Shown here: positions 1-9,023 of the stretch, in pieces
Layout of the letters: each line of letters starts with the position of its first letter
How positions within the stretch are numbered: position 1 is the first letter of the stretch
Source of the DNA: Gemmatimonadetes bacterium bin94
GTDB taxonomy: Bacteria; Gemmatimonadota; Gemmatimonadetes; Longimicrobiales; Gaopeijiaceae
DNA length: 64,000 nucleotides
Assembly (NCBI GenBank): GCA_002238865.1
Contig: MPNE01000020.1
Coordinates: 1-64,000, forward strand
Reading direction: 5' to 3'
Notes under the pieces: generated by a model
The model's input: the letters and a program-made list of their open reading frames with translations, nothing else
Told to the model about the DNA's origin: nothing
The model's database searches: none
Made by a program: the position numbers and the translations under genes

Positions 1-638
1 AAATTCGATGAGCATAGCGTGGCGGTGTACGAGTTGGTGGCGGCGGGCGATGCCGGTTAGCTCAGATGGACGGATTGAGCCTGTCACCAATCGGGAAACC
101 GAATGGAGACTCCCTCCACCGCGCGGGATCTTCCGGTGGCGAGGTGGTCGGCGTCCGGCGGAGATAGCAGCTCGGCGAGCTTGCCGATGTCCAACTCGGG
201 AAGGTGGTGGGAGGACGAGGCAGAGGCGCGAGAACTCGCGCTCAAGCGCCGGTTTGTTGGGGGGATCGAAGGGGGGCGGAGCCACCCCTCGTCAGCCTCC
301 GTGTTATACACGGGGTATGCTGGCTGACGACCACTAAGGGTCGTGAGCCAGCCCCTGCGGACGCCTTAGAAACGCCGCTCCGGGTCATCGCCCGAAACAG
401 CTTCGGCCGGGCCGTCGCGGGCCAGGCTGCCGGCCTCTTGGTCGAGCGGCTCACGGGCGACGAGGACGAGTCCGTTCCCGGTGGCGATGGCGGCACTCTC
501 TGCCGCCCGCCGCGTTCTGCTCTACCGTATCCCCTCTGGGACCCGAGATCGTCGATCCAGGGCCATTCTGTGGCCCGTAGATTCCCCGAATAGCCTCTAG
601 ACCGACCGTAAACGGCTTCCGAACCCGTCGCGGAGGCG
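1..638. other. gene-free flank of integrase
   Basis: I find no convincing protein gene here. The open frames on both strands are short, arginine- or serine-rich and have no recognisable domain or good ribosome binding site. The stretch lies downstream of the tyrosine recombinase (which reads leftward into it) and contains two overlapping hairpins at 291-349, listed separately. It is probably non-coding DNA of the integrated element or its flank. A gene that begins left of the window cannot be excluded. Confidence 0.5.
291..349. other. two overlapping, mutually exclusive hairpins
   Basis: GTCAGCC (291-297) pairs with GGCTGAC (322-328), enclosing an inner stem CGTGT/ACACG (300-304 with 308-312). 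The arm 322-332 (GGCTGACGACC) can instead pair with 339-349 (GGTCGTGAGCC), with one mismatch and a six-base loop. The two structures compete for 322-328. This resembles an attenuator or the structured end of a mobile element. The role is unknown, and no reading frame immediately follows. Confidence 0.4.
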
Positions 639-1862
639 TCAGGTCTCGGTGCCCGCGCTCTGGCCCGCCAGATACGCTGCCCAGTCGTCCATGAGCCGAC
701 GCCTCCGCTCGAACAGGTCCGTGCGACGGTATGCGGCTTCCACCTTGTTCTGGACCATGTGCGCCAGCGCCGCCTCGACCACCTCTCGGGGGTGATCCGT
801 TTCCTCTGCCGCCCAGTCCCGGAACGACGACCGAAACCCGTGCGGCACCGCCGCGATCCGGTGCTTTTGGAGCAACTGGCGCAGCCGCTTCTCGATGAGC
901 GGCTTTCCGTTCAACCGCGTGAACACCAACCGACAGCCCTCGCCGCCCAGCTCCCGAGCCTCCCCGAGGATCTCGACCGCGCGGCGGCACAGCGGCACCC
1001 GATGCTCCCGCTTCGCCTTCATGCGCGTCGCGGGCACCGTCCACACCGCCTCGCTCAAGTCGATCTCCGACCACTCGGCCCAACGCACCTCACCCCACCT
1101 CGCCGCCGTCAGCACCAGAAACTCGAACGCCAACCGGGCCACCGGCATCTCGTCCGTCGTCCTCGCCTTCCGGATCGCCGATCCAACCTCCCGATGAGGG
1201 AGCGCCTTCATGTGCTTCACGACCCGGTTCTGCGGCCCGAGCACCGACCGGATCCGGTCGCAGGGGTTGTCGGTCCGGTACTCCATCGCCACCGCCCACT
1301 CGAACACCGAGCGCATGCGCTGATGCACCGATTGGGCCGTGGATCCCTTCGTGTGCCAGATCGGTGTGAGGATCTCCAGAACATCGGCTGTGGCCACCTC
1401 CGAGACCGCGATCTGACCGATGCGCGGGAAGGCGTAGCGTTTCAGGGTCGATAGCCAGTCCTTCGCATGCTGCTTGCTGCGCCATCCGGCCTGCTTCTGT
1501 TTCAGGACGCGCCCCGCCGCCTCGGCGAAGCTCGGGATGCCCCGTGCCCGTCGCCGTTCGGCGAGCGGATCGCCGCCCTCGCGGGCGAGCTTGCGGTTGG
1601 CCCGCGCCTTCTCGCGGGCCTCGGCCAGCGACACGAGCGCGACGCTGCCGAGTCCGAAGTCGCGGCGGCGGCCGCGAATGACGAGGCGCTGCACCCAACT
1701 GCGTGCACCGCTCGGCTGAACGTAGAGGTAGAGTCCATTGCCGTCGCAATGCCTCCCGGGAGGTGCGGCGCGCACGAAGGCAGCCGACAGCCGCTTGTGG
1801 GGGTGGCGGCCCTTCGGCTTGGTTTTCCGGGTCGGAGCGGGTGTGTGGGTTACGTCATCCAT
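639..1862 (-). CDS. tyrosine recombinase / phage-type integrase
   Basis: Site-specific recombinase of the P4-type family with an N-terminal arm-binding (DUF4102-like) domain, a central SAM-like core-binding domain and a C-terminal catalytic domain. The catalytic residues are all visible: Arg in AARWGEVRW, Lys in RMKAKREHRVPL, His-x-x-Arg in HGFRSSFRDW, a second His in LAHMV and the nucleophile Tyr in AAYRRTDLF. About 407 residues, the normal length for the family. I chose the ATG at 1862 because a GAGG sits just upstream and the frame beyond it (to 1952) reads as unrelated residues. It lies between a gene-free flank and a truncated surface gene, so it probably marks the end of an integrated element. 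It appears intact and possibly active. Confidence 0.9.
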   Translation of the reverse strand: MDDVTHTPAPTRKTKPKGRHPHKRLSAAFVRAAPPGRHCDGNGLYLYVQPSGARSWVQRLVIRGRRRDFGLGSVALVSLAEAREKARANRKLAREGGDPLAERRRARGIPSFAEAAGRVLKQKQAGWRSKQHAKDWLSTLKRYAFPRIGQIAVSEVATADVLEILTPIWHTKGSTAQSVHQRMRSVFEWAVAMEYRTDNPCDRIRSVLGPQNRVVKHMKALPHREVGSAIRKARTTDEMPVARLAFEFLVLTAARWGEVRWAEWSEIDLSEAVWTVPATRMKAKREHRVPLCRRAVEILGEARELGGEGCRLVFTRLNGKPLIEKRLRQLLQKHRIAAVPHGFRSSFRDWAAEETDHPREVVEAALAHMVQNKVEAAYRRTDLFERRRRLMDDWAAYLAGQSAGTET

Positions 1863-2011
1863 TACCTCATAATATGTGGGATCGGATCGGAAGTCAAGGC
1901 ACGTGGCAGGAAGACAAACGGCGAGTATGTGTAGGATAAACGATGATAACACAACGATATACTGTACTTCCTCGAACGCTCTTGGATGTTACTGGACCCC
2001 GCTAGGAGACA

Positions 2012-3328
2012 GTGACGGTGACCGTCGACGCGAACAAGCCCCCCATGGCCAGGGGCGAATTCCCGGACTTCTCGCTTTCGGCCGGTGGCGGAAGCATGGC
2101 AGTGGCGCTGGCCGCTTTCTTCCAGGATCCCGACAACGACGTAGTGGATCTCACCTTCACGACCCGCTTGAGCGATCCTGCCGTGGCCACCGCCGAGGTG
2201 GTCGTTGACGAAGAAGGGCACGCAGCCATCGTCCTGACCGGTACGGCAGTCGGCACCACGGAACTCACGATCGTCGCCACCGACCCCGGGGACCTTTCCG
2301 CCGAGCAGTCGGCTACCCTGACAACCGACGGTGAAGGCGCTACTCCGTTTCCGGGCATCACGGTAGCGGACAACACGCTCAGGATACTGGGCAATACGAT
2401 CGTGGGCGTCTGTACCCCGACCCTGCGGAACGTGACCACCCAGGTAGGGTTCATTTTCACACTCAATGCGTCGCTTTGGCAGCGCCGAAGCGACTCGGCG
2501 TCTGCCTGGACCGGCGTCGAAGGCACGACGAGGACCGACGGTACTGCTTGTTCCCATACCACCACCGTTGCCGGCGAATACCGCCTGGTCTTCAACCTGA
2601 CCGTGCAAGTCGACGAGCATCACACCCCGATCACGGGCAACTATCGCAGTGAGAACACCTTCACGGTGGTGGACACCGTGTCGGGGAACCGGGCTCCCGT
2701 GCTCGACCCGTCTCACACCCGGGCACTCACGCTCGGGTCCGGCGGCGGCCCGATTGCCTTCGTGGCGGGCAGATTCCTAACGGACCCTGATGGTGACGCC
2801 CTCACGTTCGCGCTGACCAACTCCGACCCGACTTCGCTGTCTGCGGTGCTGGCCATCGATAGCCTGGGGCACGCCACGATTGCGCTGAGGGGCCTCGCGG
2901 AGGGCTCGAGCATGGTGACCGTGACCGCCACCGATCCGAGCGGACTCGGCACAGACTGGACGATCGATGTGACGGTAGCGGATTCCGGCTACACGCCGTT
3001 CCCCCTGTTCTTCGTAGCCAACGGCGTGATCGTCGTAGGCGGGTCTCAGGTTGGTGTATGTCTGCCACCTATCGTCAACCTGCCTATCCCCGACGGCAGC
3101 GTGCTTACGGTGCATGCTTCCAAGTGGCAATGGAGAAGCGATTCGACCGCCGAGTGGTCCGACGTGCCCGGCTCCGAGAAAACGAACGGACAGATCTGTC
3201 CCTATGCGACAACCGACGCGGGTGACTATCGCCTGGTGTATGAAATGTCCCTCCTGTACGAACCGCACGTGCCGGACATCCGGGGGTGGTACCGCAGCCC
3301 GAACCACTTCACGGTGTCGGGCAGCTGA
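2012..3328 (+). CDS. 5'-truncated cell-surface protein with two cadherin-like repeat units
   Basis: The protein consists of two related units of roughly 215 residues, separated near the NRAPVLDPSH segment. Each has an Ig/cadherin-like part (LTIVATDPG in the first, VTVTATDPSG in the second) followed by a second module starting TPFP and containing a VGVC motif, W-Q-R/W-RRSDS and GEYRLV/GDYRLV. Such repeats belong to secreted adhesin-like proteins. There is no signal peptide. The frame opens at a GTG only two codons after a TAG stop and begins in the middle of a repeat (TVTVDANKPP). It therefore looks like the C-terminal remnant of a longer gene cut at its 5' side by the element carrying the neighbouring integrase. 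Expression is uncertain. Confidence 0.6.
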   Translation: MTVTVDANKPPMARGEFPDFSLSAGGGSMAVALAAFFQDPDNDVVDLTFTTRLSDPAVATAEVVVDEEGHAAIVLTGTAVGTTELTIVATDPGDLSAEQSATLTTDGEGATPFPGITVADNTLRILGNTIVGVCTPTLRNVTTQVGFIFTLNASLWQRRSDSASAWTGVEGTTRTDGTACSHTTTVAGEYRLVFNLTVQVDEHHTPITGNYRSENTFTVVDTVSGNRAPVLDPSHTRALTLGSGGGPIAFVAGRFLTDPDGDALTFALTNSDPTSLSAVLAIDSLGHATIALRGLAEGSSMVTVTATDPSGLGTDWTIDVTVADSGYTPFPLFFVANGVIVVGGSQVGVCLPPIVNLPIPDGSVLTVHASKWQWRSDSTAEWSDVPGSEKTNGQICPYATTDAGDYRLVYEMSLLYEPHVPDIRGWYRSPNHFTVSGS

Positions 3329-3335
3329 GGGGGGG

Positions 3336-4319
3336 TCACATGGGCCGAGCGTCTCGACGTTCACGCGCGTCGCGCGGATCGGCGCCCAGTTCCGTCGGCA
3401 GGTCCGGCCGGTCCCCCCAGTTACGCCAGCTGCCGTCGTAGAAAAGGATGTCCAGCCCCAGCAAGCGTGCCGCCATGTAGTCCACGCTGGCCCGCATGCC
3501 GATCATGCAGTAGGCGACGTGGGTCTTCCCCTCGCCCGCCCCGTGGCGCGCCATGATGTCGGCGATCTCGGCGGTCGGTCGGAAGCGGGTGTTGTTGGCC
3601 GGGTCCATGAGCTCTTCCCAGTAGAGTTGGGCAGCCCCCGGGATGTGTCCGGGCCTCCCCCCGTTGCCCAGTCCTCCATCCTCGCCGGTGTACTCGTGAT
3701 CCGGACGCGCATCGAGCAGCACGAGTGACTCGTCGTCCAGGCGCGCGTTGATCCAGTCGGCGGAAACGCGAAAGTCGACCGGGTCGACGGGCACGACGTC
3801 ACCGGACGCAAGCCCCTCGGCCGGCCCGCTCTCCACCGCGCCTCCGGCATCCTTCCAGGCGTCCATTCCCCCGTTGAGCACGAACGCGCGGTCGCCGAGG
3901 CCCAGAAGGTCGAAGGTGACCCAGGTCCGCGCCGTGGCCGTCATGCTCGCGCCGTAGATGACCACCTTCGAATCCCGGTTGATCCCGGCCGCCTGCAACG
4001 CGTGCGTGATCTCGTCCACGCTCCTGAACTCGGCGATCCACCCCTCGTCGCCCTCCCAGGCGATGTCGTCGAAGCGAAGCGGACGCGCGCCCGCGATGTG
4101 CTCCTCCTCGAAACGTCCCGCCCGGCGCTCGGCCTGGACGACGACCACGTTGTCGTCAGCGATGTGGGCCAGGAGCCATTCAACGTCGACCAGCGGATCG
4201 ACCGGCATGGACTGCAAGGCGGGCTCCTGGGCGGAGCCCGGCACCGTGTGGAGCAACACCGCGAGCATCGGGCCAGCCGCGGAGCGGTGGACGTGACGGG
4301 CGGAAAACAACTGTTTCAT
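3336..4319 (-). CDS. periplasmic double-rhodanese sulfurtransferase
   Basis: Thiosulfate/3-mercaptopyruvate sulfurtransferase family, which moves a sulfane sulfur from donor to thiophilic acceptor through a Cys persulfide. A signal peptide precedes the mature part (cleavage near GSAQ-EP), so it acts in the periplasm. Two rhodanese domains follow, about residues 40-165 and 185-315. The C-terminal domain has the active-site loop YCMIGMRAS (Cys-x-x-Gly-x-Arg). The N-terminal domain has YGASMTATA at the equivalent loop and lacks the Cys, as is usual for the structural half of this family. ATG at 4319 is chosen over an upstream TTG because of the signal peptide and a GGTGAT spacer. Its 3' end faces the repeat protein 7 bases away. 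Confidence 0.85.
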   Translation of the reverse strand: MKQLFSARHVHRSAAGPMLAVLLHTVPGSAQEPALQSMPVDPLVDVEWLLAHIADDNVVVVQAERRAGRFEEEHIAGARPLRFDDIAWEGDEGWIAEFRSVDEITHALQAAGINRDSKVVIYGASMTATARTWVTFDLLGLGDRAFVLNGGMDAWKDAGGAVESGPAEGLASGDVVPVDPVDFRVSADWINARLDDESLVLLDARPDHEYTGEDGGLGNGGRPGHIPGAAQLYWEELMDPANNTRFRPTAEIADIMARHGAGEGKTHVAYCMIGMRASVDYMAARLLGLDILFYDGSWRNWGDRPDLPTELGADPRDARERRDARPM

Positions 4320-4356
4320 GGGCAAATCACCGTGAAAAAACGGAATTCGGATGGAG

Positions 4357-6567
4357 TCAGAACCGGGATGTCAACGTGAAACGAACGCTCCGGGTGGCGC
4401 CAGGGTTCCGTTCCTGGACATCTACGTACTCGGTCTGGAGAAGGTTGGCGATCTTGGCGTGGACATCCATGTCCATGATTGTGACCGCCATTCGCAGGTC
4501 CAACAGCGTGACCGCTCCCCGTTCGTCGAGCGGATAGACCAGGACCTGGTCCGGACGACTGCGGTGACGCACATCCACCGCGATGACGTCGCTCCAGCCG
4601 GAAAGGGTCGTCGTCAGGTTGTGCCGGGATCGATAGGCAAGGTGTCTGCCCGTTCGCCGGTCCTTCGAGTCGACGTACATGTAGTTGGCGTGGAGATTGA
4701 GCCTGGTGGGGACGAGCCCCACGCGGACACCCGTGTCGATGCCCCTTACCCGGGCCTCGGCGACGTTCTGGAACTGGAAGGTGAAGAACTGATTCGGGGC
4801 GGCACCGACCTCGATCAGACCCGTGTATTCGCTCCAGAAGAGCCCCGCATCGAGCCAGATCCGATCGTGAGGGCTGGCCGTCGCGCCTACCTCGCCGGCC
4901 CAGGCCGACTCGCCCCGGATCTCCAGATTCGGGACCACACGGAAGCCGAACACGGTCGTCGAGGTGAACTGCTCGGAGACGCTCGGGGCGCGGTATCCCC
5001 GGCTGAACGAGGTCCGAAGGCTGACACGTTCGCCGGGGTGATACACCAATCCGATCTTGGGGCTCAATGTCAGGTCGTCCTCGACGAACGAGGTCCGGTG
5101 AGAGTCCAGCCGAACGCCAACGGACGCCCGCACCCGGTCCGAGACCTCGATTTCGTCCTGGGCAAAGAGGGCCAGGTCCGTCACGGACGGTGTCGGGCTC
5201 AGGAAGTTCGAAGCGACCCTGGTGTACGCGCCATCCCCACCGACGGTCAAGGCGTGCCGCTCACCGCCGAATACGGAGAGCTGGGCGTCCGTCCCGAACC
5301 GGGTGGAGCGATGGTAGTCCACGTTGTCGTGGAAGTAGTTCTGCGAGCGGACGTGCTGAAGTTGTGGCCGTATCTGCAGCTTCAGGCTGGAGGTCACCAG
5401 GGGGGTGGCCGTCATCCCGACAACGAGGTCCGAACCCCGCTTGAAGTCACCCAACGCGACCGGATCGACTTCCAGACGCCGGTCCTCGGAAAGCCAGGTG
5501 AAGAACTCCTCCGCTTCTTCCCGCTTCCAGCTGGCAAACACCTCCCAGGGGTTGGCCGATTCCGGACCGAACACCGTCTTGACCCTGAGTTGCCACCGGC
5601 CCATGGCCCCGTTCTCACGAAATCCATCGGAGCCCTCGCGCCCAAAGGAGAGCGTCAGGTCGTTGTCGCCGATCCTTCGCGAGTGCTGGAGTTGAATCCC
5701 CTCCATGTTCAGCCGTTCCTCGGAGAAGTCCAGCTCGCCGGGGATATCGAAGACACCGTAGTAGCCTCGCACCACGGTTTGTTGGCCTCCCGGCGGCGCC
5801 CGCGTGATCACGTTGACGACCCCGCCCATGGCGTTCGTGCCCCAAAGCGTCGAGTGGGGACCCTTGACGATTTCGATCCGCTCGACGTCGAGAAGGGGCA
5901 GGACACCGAAGTCGATGGCCGAATCCACGCCCCCGAGGACCCGGTGGCCGTCCAGGAGCATGAGTACCCGGCTGCCCACGCCACGAGCGATGCCGCTGGA
6001 TCCCCGGATGTCCATGTGGCCCGCGTTGAAGGTCACCCCCTGGGCGAAGGGGAGCGCTTCCTTGAGGTTGGTGACGTTGCGCCCCTCGAGTTCATCCGCG
6101 CTGATGACCGCGACACTCACAGGTGCTTCTCCCGGGCGGGCGACCCCCCGGCTTGCGGTAACGGTCAGTCCCGGCACCTCGAAGAGAAGGCGTTCCATGG
6201 GGATGCGCAGCGGCTCGCCTGACAGGCTCGCGGAGTCGACAGTCTGCTCCGCGGTCCGGAATCCGGTGGCCACCACGACCAGCGTAAACTCACGCCCGCC
6301 CGGAAGCGCGATCTCGAAGGTTCCATCCGCTCCGGTCGCGGCCCGGAGGGGCGTCGCCTGCAGGAGGACTTCCGCGTCCACGATCGGCGCGCCCGACTCC
6401 TCCTCGACGACGACACCACGGAGTCGCGGTCCTTCCTGGGCGACCAGAGACAGTGGCACGAAACTGACGAATGCCAGCAGCCGGCACGCCCTGACCATCC
6501 GGGTAGTCAGCAGCCCGAAACACGATCCGAGCGGCGGCATGCGGCGCCTGACTATTGCCGCTGCCAT
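4357..6567 (-). CDS. TonB-dependent outer-membrane receptor
   Basis: Outer-membrane active transporter for an unidentified ligand, energised by TonB. Order of parts: signal peptide (MVRACRLLAFVSFVPLSLVAQ), a carboxypeptidase-regulatory-like beta-sandwich (GVVVEEESGAPIVDAEV), a plug domain with VERIEIVKGPHSTLWGTNA and GGVVNVITRAPPGG, then a full beta-barrel ending in aromatic Phe (FTLTSRF), the signal for Bam-mediated insertion. Length about 710-736 residues, typical of vitamin B12/iron-type receptors. Three in-frame ATGs are possible (6567, 6540, 6498). None has a strong ribosome site; the last gives the cleanest signal peptide, and the first overlaps the preceding lipoprotein stop by 16 bases, which suggests coupled translation. 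Confidence 0.9.
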   Translation of the reverse strand: MAAAIVRRRMPPLGSCFGLLTTRMVRACRLLAFVSFVPLSLVAQEGPRLRGVVVEEESGAPIVDAEVLLQATPLRAATGADGTFEIALPGGREFTLVVVATGFRTAEQTVDSASLSGEPLRIPMERLLFEVPGLTVTASRGVARPGEAPVSVAVISADELEGRNVTNLKEALPFAQGVTFNAGHMDIRGSSGIARGVGSRVLMLLDGHRVLGGVDSAIDFGVLPLLDVERIEIVKGPHSTLWGTNAMGGVVNVITRAPPGGQQTVVRGYYGVFDIPGELDFSEERLNMEGIQLQHSRRIGDNDLTLSFGREGSDGFRENGAMGRWQLRVKTVFGPESANPWEVFASWKREEAEEFFTWLSEDRRLEVDPVALGDFKRGSDLVVGMTATPLVTSSLKLQIRPQLQHVRSQNYFHDNVDYHRSTRFGTDAQLSVFGGERHALTVGGDGAYTRVASNFLSPTPSVTDLALFAQDEIEVSDRVRASVGVRLDSHRTSFVEDDLTLSPKIGLVYHPGERVSLRTSFSRGYRAPSVSEQFTSTTVFGFRVVPNLEIRGESAWAGEVGATASPHDRIWLDAGLFWSEYTGLIEVGAAPNQFFTFQFQNVAEARVRGIDTGVRVGLVPTRLNLHANYMYVDSKDRRTGRHLAYRSRHNLTTTLSGWSDVIAVDVRHRSRPDQVLVYPLDERGAVTLLDLRMAVTIMDMDVHAKIANLLQTEYVDVQERNPGATRSVRFTLTSRF

Positions 6568-7007
6568 ACCGTGGTGGATACCGAAAAGGCGGGTTCCGTA
6601 ACAACGACGGTGAGGGTACCGCCCTCCAGCTCGTAGGTGCCCTTCCCCTGCAGGACCTGACCCGCCTGTTCCCAGGTCCCGTCAGTACGCACCGTGTAGG
6701 TTCCCTCATCGGTGATGAGCTGGGTTCCGCCCGCCCCGTCCGGTAGCATGACTTCCACGGTCATGGTGCCGCTGGCCTCCGGTCCCACCACGGTCAACTG
6801 CGTGACCTCGAACGTCCCCGATACGGCGGGCGCAGTCAGGGTCTCGCCGGCGGTCAGGATCGAGGACAGCGACCGGAGGGTGTAGGTGCCTGTAAGGTCG
6901 GGCGGCGAATTGTCCGGCTCCACCGGATCCTCCCCTTCGCCGCACCCTCCCGCGACGAACGTCCCGATCAGAACGGGCAGGAGCAGTTTCAATCTGGAAC
7001 GAACCAC
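6552..7007 (-). CDS. small lipoprotein of unknown function upstream of TonB receptor
   Basis: About 151 residues. A GTG start at 7007 is fixed by a strong AAGGAGGAG five bases upstream. The protein opens with a lipoprotein signal (LLLPVLIGTFVAGGC), Cys at about residue 22, then an acidic linker and a beta-rich domain (TGTYTLRSLSS, GTYTVRTDGTWEQ, GKGTYELEGG) reminiscent of lipocalin-like domains of Bacteroidota/Gemmatimonadota lipoproteins. It overlaps the TonB receptor downstream, so the two are probably co-translated and the lipoprotein may be an accessory surface partner. That role is inferred only from position. Confidence 0.7.
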   Translation of the reverse strand: MVRSRLKLLLPVLIGTFVAGGCGEGEDPVEPDNSPPDLTGTYTLRSLSSILTAGETLTAPAVSGTFEVTQLTVVGPEASGTMTVEVMLPDGAGGTQLITDEGTYTVRTDGTWEQAGQVLQGKGTYELEGGTLTVVVTEPAFSVSTTVWQRQ

Positions 7008-7122
7008 GGTCTCCTCCTTAACATACCCGCAGGACGCCTGCGAAACCCTCGCGTGGACGGCACACAGCGCCCTTGACAACGTACTTTCTCAAGCTCCGCC
7101 TCACCAGACCGGATACCCAACC

Positions 7123-7662
7123 ATGACCGACCTCCCGCTCACCCTGATCGACGGCGGCACGCCGAGGGGACCCACCGACCTTTTTGACCGCCTGGCTCAA
7201 CTCGGGGTTCTCCACAGGACGATGCATCACGCCCCCGTGTTTACCGTGCCCGAGGCACGGCGGCTGCGGGGCCGGCTCCCCGGAGCCCATTCCAAGAACC
7301 TGTTCGTACGCGACAAGAAGGAGCGCCATTGGCTCGTTTCCTGTCTCAGCGAACGGACCCTCGACCTCAAGTGGCTGGCCAACGAACTGGGGACCAAGCG
7401 GCTGACCTTCTGCAGCGAGCGCCGCCTTGTCGGGTATCTTGGCATCCGGCGGGGCGCAGTTTCGCCCTTCGCGATCCTCAACGACACCGGCGGCGCCGTG
7501 CAGGTGGCGCTGGACGCCGATCTGCTGGCCGCGGAACCCCTCAACTTCCACCCGCTCGACAACGCCATGACCACCACCGTCTCCACCGCAGGGCTCCTGC
7601 GTTTCCTGGAGGCGGAGAACCATCCGGCACGGATCGTGTCCTTTCCGGATCACACCGGGTAA
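7123..7662 (+). CDS. prolyl-tRNA editing (YbaK/ProX-type) deacylase
   Basis: Trans-editing protein that hydrolyses mischarged aminoacyl-tRNAs such as Ala- or Cys-tRNA(Pro) in the cytoplasm. The 179-residue protein matches the usual single-domain length. It shows the family pattern: HAPVFTVPEA near the N terminus, the catalytic-region Lys in SKNLFVRDKK, GYLGIRRGAVSPFAILND in the middle and FHPLDNAMTTT near the end, all typical of the ProX subgroup. The ATG at 7123 is chosen because the frame upstream has no family similarity. Divergent from the lipoprotein gene across a 115-base promoter region. Confidence 0.85.
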   Translation: MTDLPLTLIDGGTPRGPTDLFDRLAQLGVLHRTMHHAPVFTVPEARRLRGRLPGAHSKNLFVRDKKERHWLVSCLSERTLDLKWLANELGTKRLTFCSERRLVGYLGIRRGAVSPFAILNDTGGAVQVALDADLLAAEPLNFHPLDNAMTTTVSTAGLLRFLEAENHPARIVSFPDHTG

Positions 7663-7724
7663 TCCACGCACCGCCCGTGCTGGCCACTGCCCGGGAACCC
7701 GTACGGGATCCGGCCACGGCGCTG

Positions 7725-8873
7725 CTATCGGAAGGCGGGGACGATGTACTCCACCAGCATGTCCATCGTCAGCCGCTCGTACCGGCCGGCCTGTTCCCCG
7801 GCTCCACGCCAATTGCTGGTGGCGACGACAACGAGGTTGAGGTCCGGGACGACAACGATGTATTGGCCGCCGTGCCCCCATGCAAAGTAGAAGGGCTCGG
7901 GTGCGTCGGGCACGATCCACCAGAGATACCCGTAGGAGATTCCCTTGAGCGAGCCGGAGTCGATTCGCCAGTCAAAGCGCTCGATCGTCGACCTGTCGAC
8001 CCAATCGACGGGCACGATCCGCTTTCCGGCGCTCGAGCCCCGCTGAAGAAACAGCTGGCCGAATCGGGCCAGGTCCCTCGGGCGCAGGTCGAGCCCCGCA
8101 CCGCCGTTGTGAAACCCTCCGCCCAGGGATTCCCAACGGCTCATCGAAATGCCCATGGGTTCGAAAAGTGCCTGTTGGGCAAGGTCCGGGAGCCGCATTG
8201 TGGTCGCCTGTTCAACCACGACGCCCAAGAGGTGGACGGCCCCGGAGTTGTAGTTGAAGTCGGTTCCCGGAGGTGAAACCAATGACCGTTCCAGAACGAA
8301 GTTGAGGTAGTCGCCGGATCGGATCCACTCGATGTATGAGCCGAAGCCACCGGTTTCATCCCACTCCAGACCGCTGGTCATCGTCAACAGCTGACCAACG
8401 GTGATCGCCCGCTTCTCGGGTCCGGCGCCCTTCACCAACGGATCGAGGTAGTCGCCGATGGGATCGTCAAGTCCGCCAATGTCGCCTCGCGCGAGGGCAA
8501 CGCCGGCCAGTGTGGATACAACGCTCTTGGTGACGGAGCGGACATCGTGCAGGTCGTCGGGCCCGCGCCCTCCGAAGTACTCCTCCACGACCAGGCGTCC
8601 GTCCTTTACCACGAGCAGGCTCAGGAGACGGTCGTTGGCACGGGCCCGCTCCAGCCCCCCGGCCACCATCTCGTCAGAGCCGCCGACCTCCTGTACCGAC
8701 GCCGTCACCCACGGCAGAGCCAGGTCGATGTCGGGGGGACCCAACGGGGGGGAGACGGTTCCGGGACCGCACGCCGAATGGAGCACCGCTGCAACAACAA
8801 CCCCTCGTCGCAACGGTGCCGGGCAGGAAGGGCAGATCGTATGTCGCACGGCAACGGTCCCGTCGCGGGGCAT
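7725..8873 (-). CDS. serine hydrolase, class C beta-lactamase-like lipoprotein
   Basis: Penicillin-binding-protein/beta-lactamase-fold hydrolase of the exported esterase type. The Ser-x-x-Lys nucleophile motif is SVTKS, the Tyr-x-Asn motif is YNSG and the third motif is HGGQ near the C terminus. An N-terminal hydrophobic segment ends in a lipobox-like VLHSAC, suggesting membrane attachment in the envelope. About 382 residues. The substrate cannot be told: members act as D-Ala carboxypeptidases, esterases or amidases. Convergent with the prolyl-tRNA editing gene; the 62-base gap includes the short palindrome CCCGTACGGG. Confidence 0.85.
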   Translation of the reverse strand: MPRDGTVAVRHTICPSCPAPLRRGVVVAAVLHSACGPGTVSPPLGPPDIDLALPWVTASVQEVGGSDEMVAGGLERARANDRLLSLLVVKDGRLVVEEYFGGRGPDDLHDVRSVTKSVVSTLAGVALARGDIGGLDDPIGDYLDPLVKGAGPEKRAITVGQLLTMTSGLEWDETGGFGSYIEWIRSGDYLNFVLERSLVSPPGTDFNYNSGAVHLLGVVVEQATTMRLPDLAQQALFEPMGISMSRWESLGGGFHNGGAGLDLRPRDLARFGQLFLQRGSSAGKRIVPVDWVDRSTIERFDWRIDSGSLKGISYGYLWWIVPDAPEPFYFAWGHGGQYIVVVPDLNLVVVATSNWRGAGEQAGRYERLTMDMLVEYIVPAFR

Positions 8874-9023
8874 TCAGCGTTGGCAGAGGGAATCTGTACA
8901 CGACTACCCTCCCGACGCCAGTGAGGGTCCACTGGCGCCGGAGCCCGCTCCGTGGGATCTTCGACTGTGCGGTGCGACCCCGTCCACCCCAGGGCACAAC
9001 GTCTTCGCAACGAGAGGAATCGG

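Noticed and set aside
53-112. tRNA-like stretch with GCCGGTTAGCTCAGATGG and CCTGTCAC
   Set aside because: It resembles a tRNA D-arm and an Asp-type anticodon loop, but there is no TTCGA T-arm and no matching acceptor strand. At most it is a relic of an attachment site.
451-1083. Minus-strand open frame overlapping the integrase 3' end
   Set aside because: It is a shifted-frame shadow of the integrase: Gly/Arg-rich, no domain, and it overlaps the catalytic-domain coding region.
4351-6222. Long plus-strand open frame of 623 codons
   Set aside because: It is antisense to the TonB receptor, lacks a ribosome site and reads as composition-driven His/Val/Arg-rich sequence typical of GC-rich antisense frames.
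7697-7706. CCCGTACGGG palindrome as a terminator between 7662 and 7725
   Set aside because: It is only ten bases with no loop and no T-run, too weak to call as a terminator.
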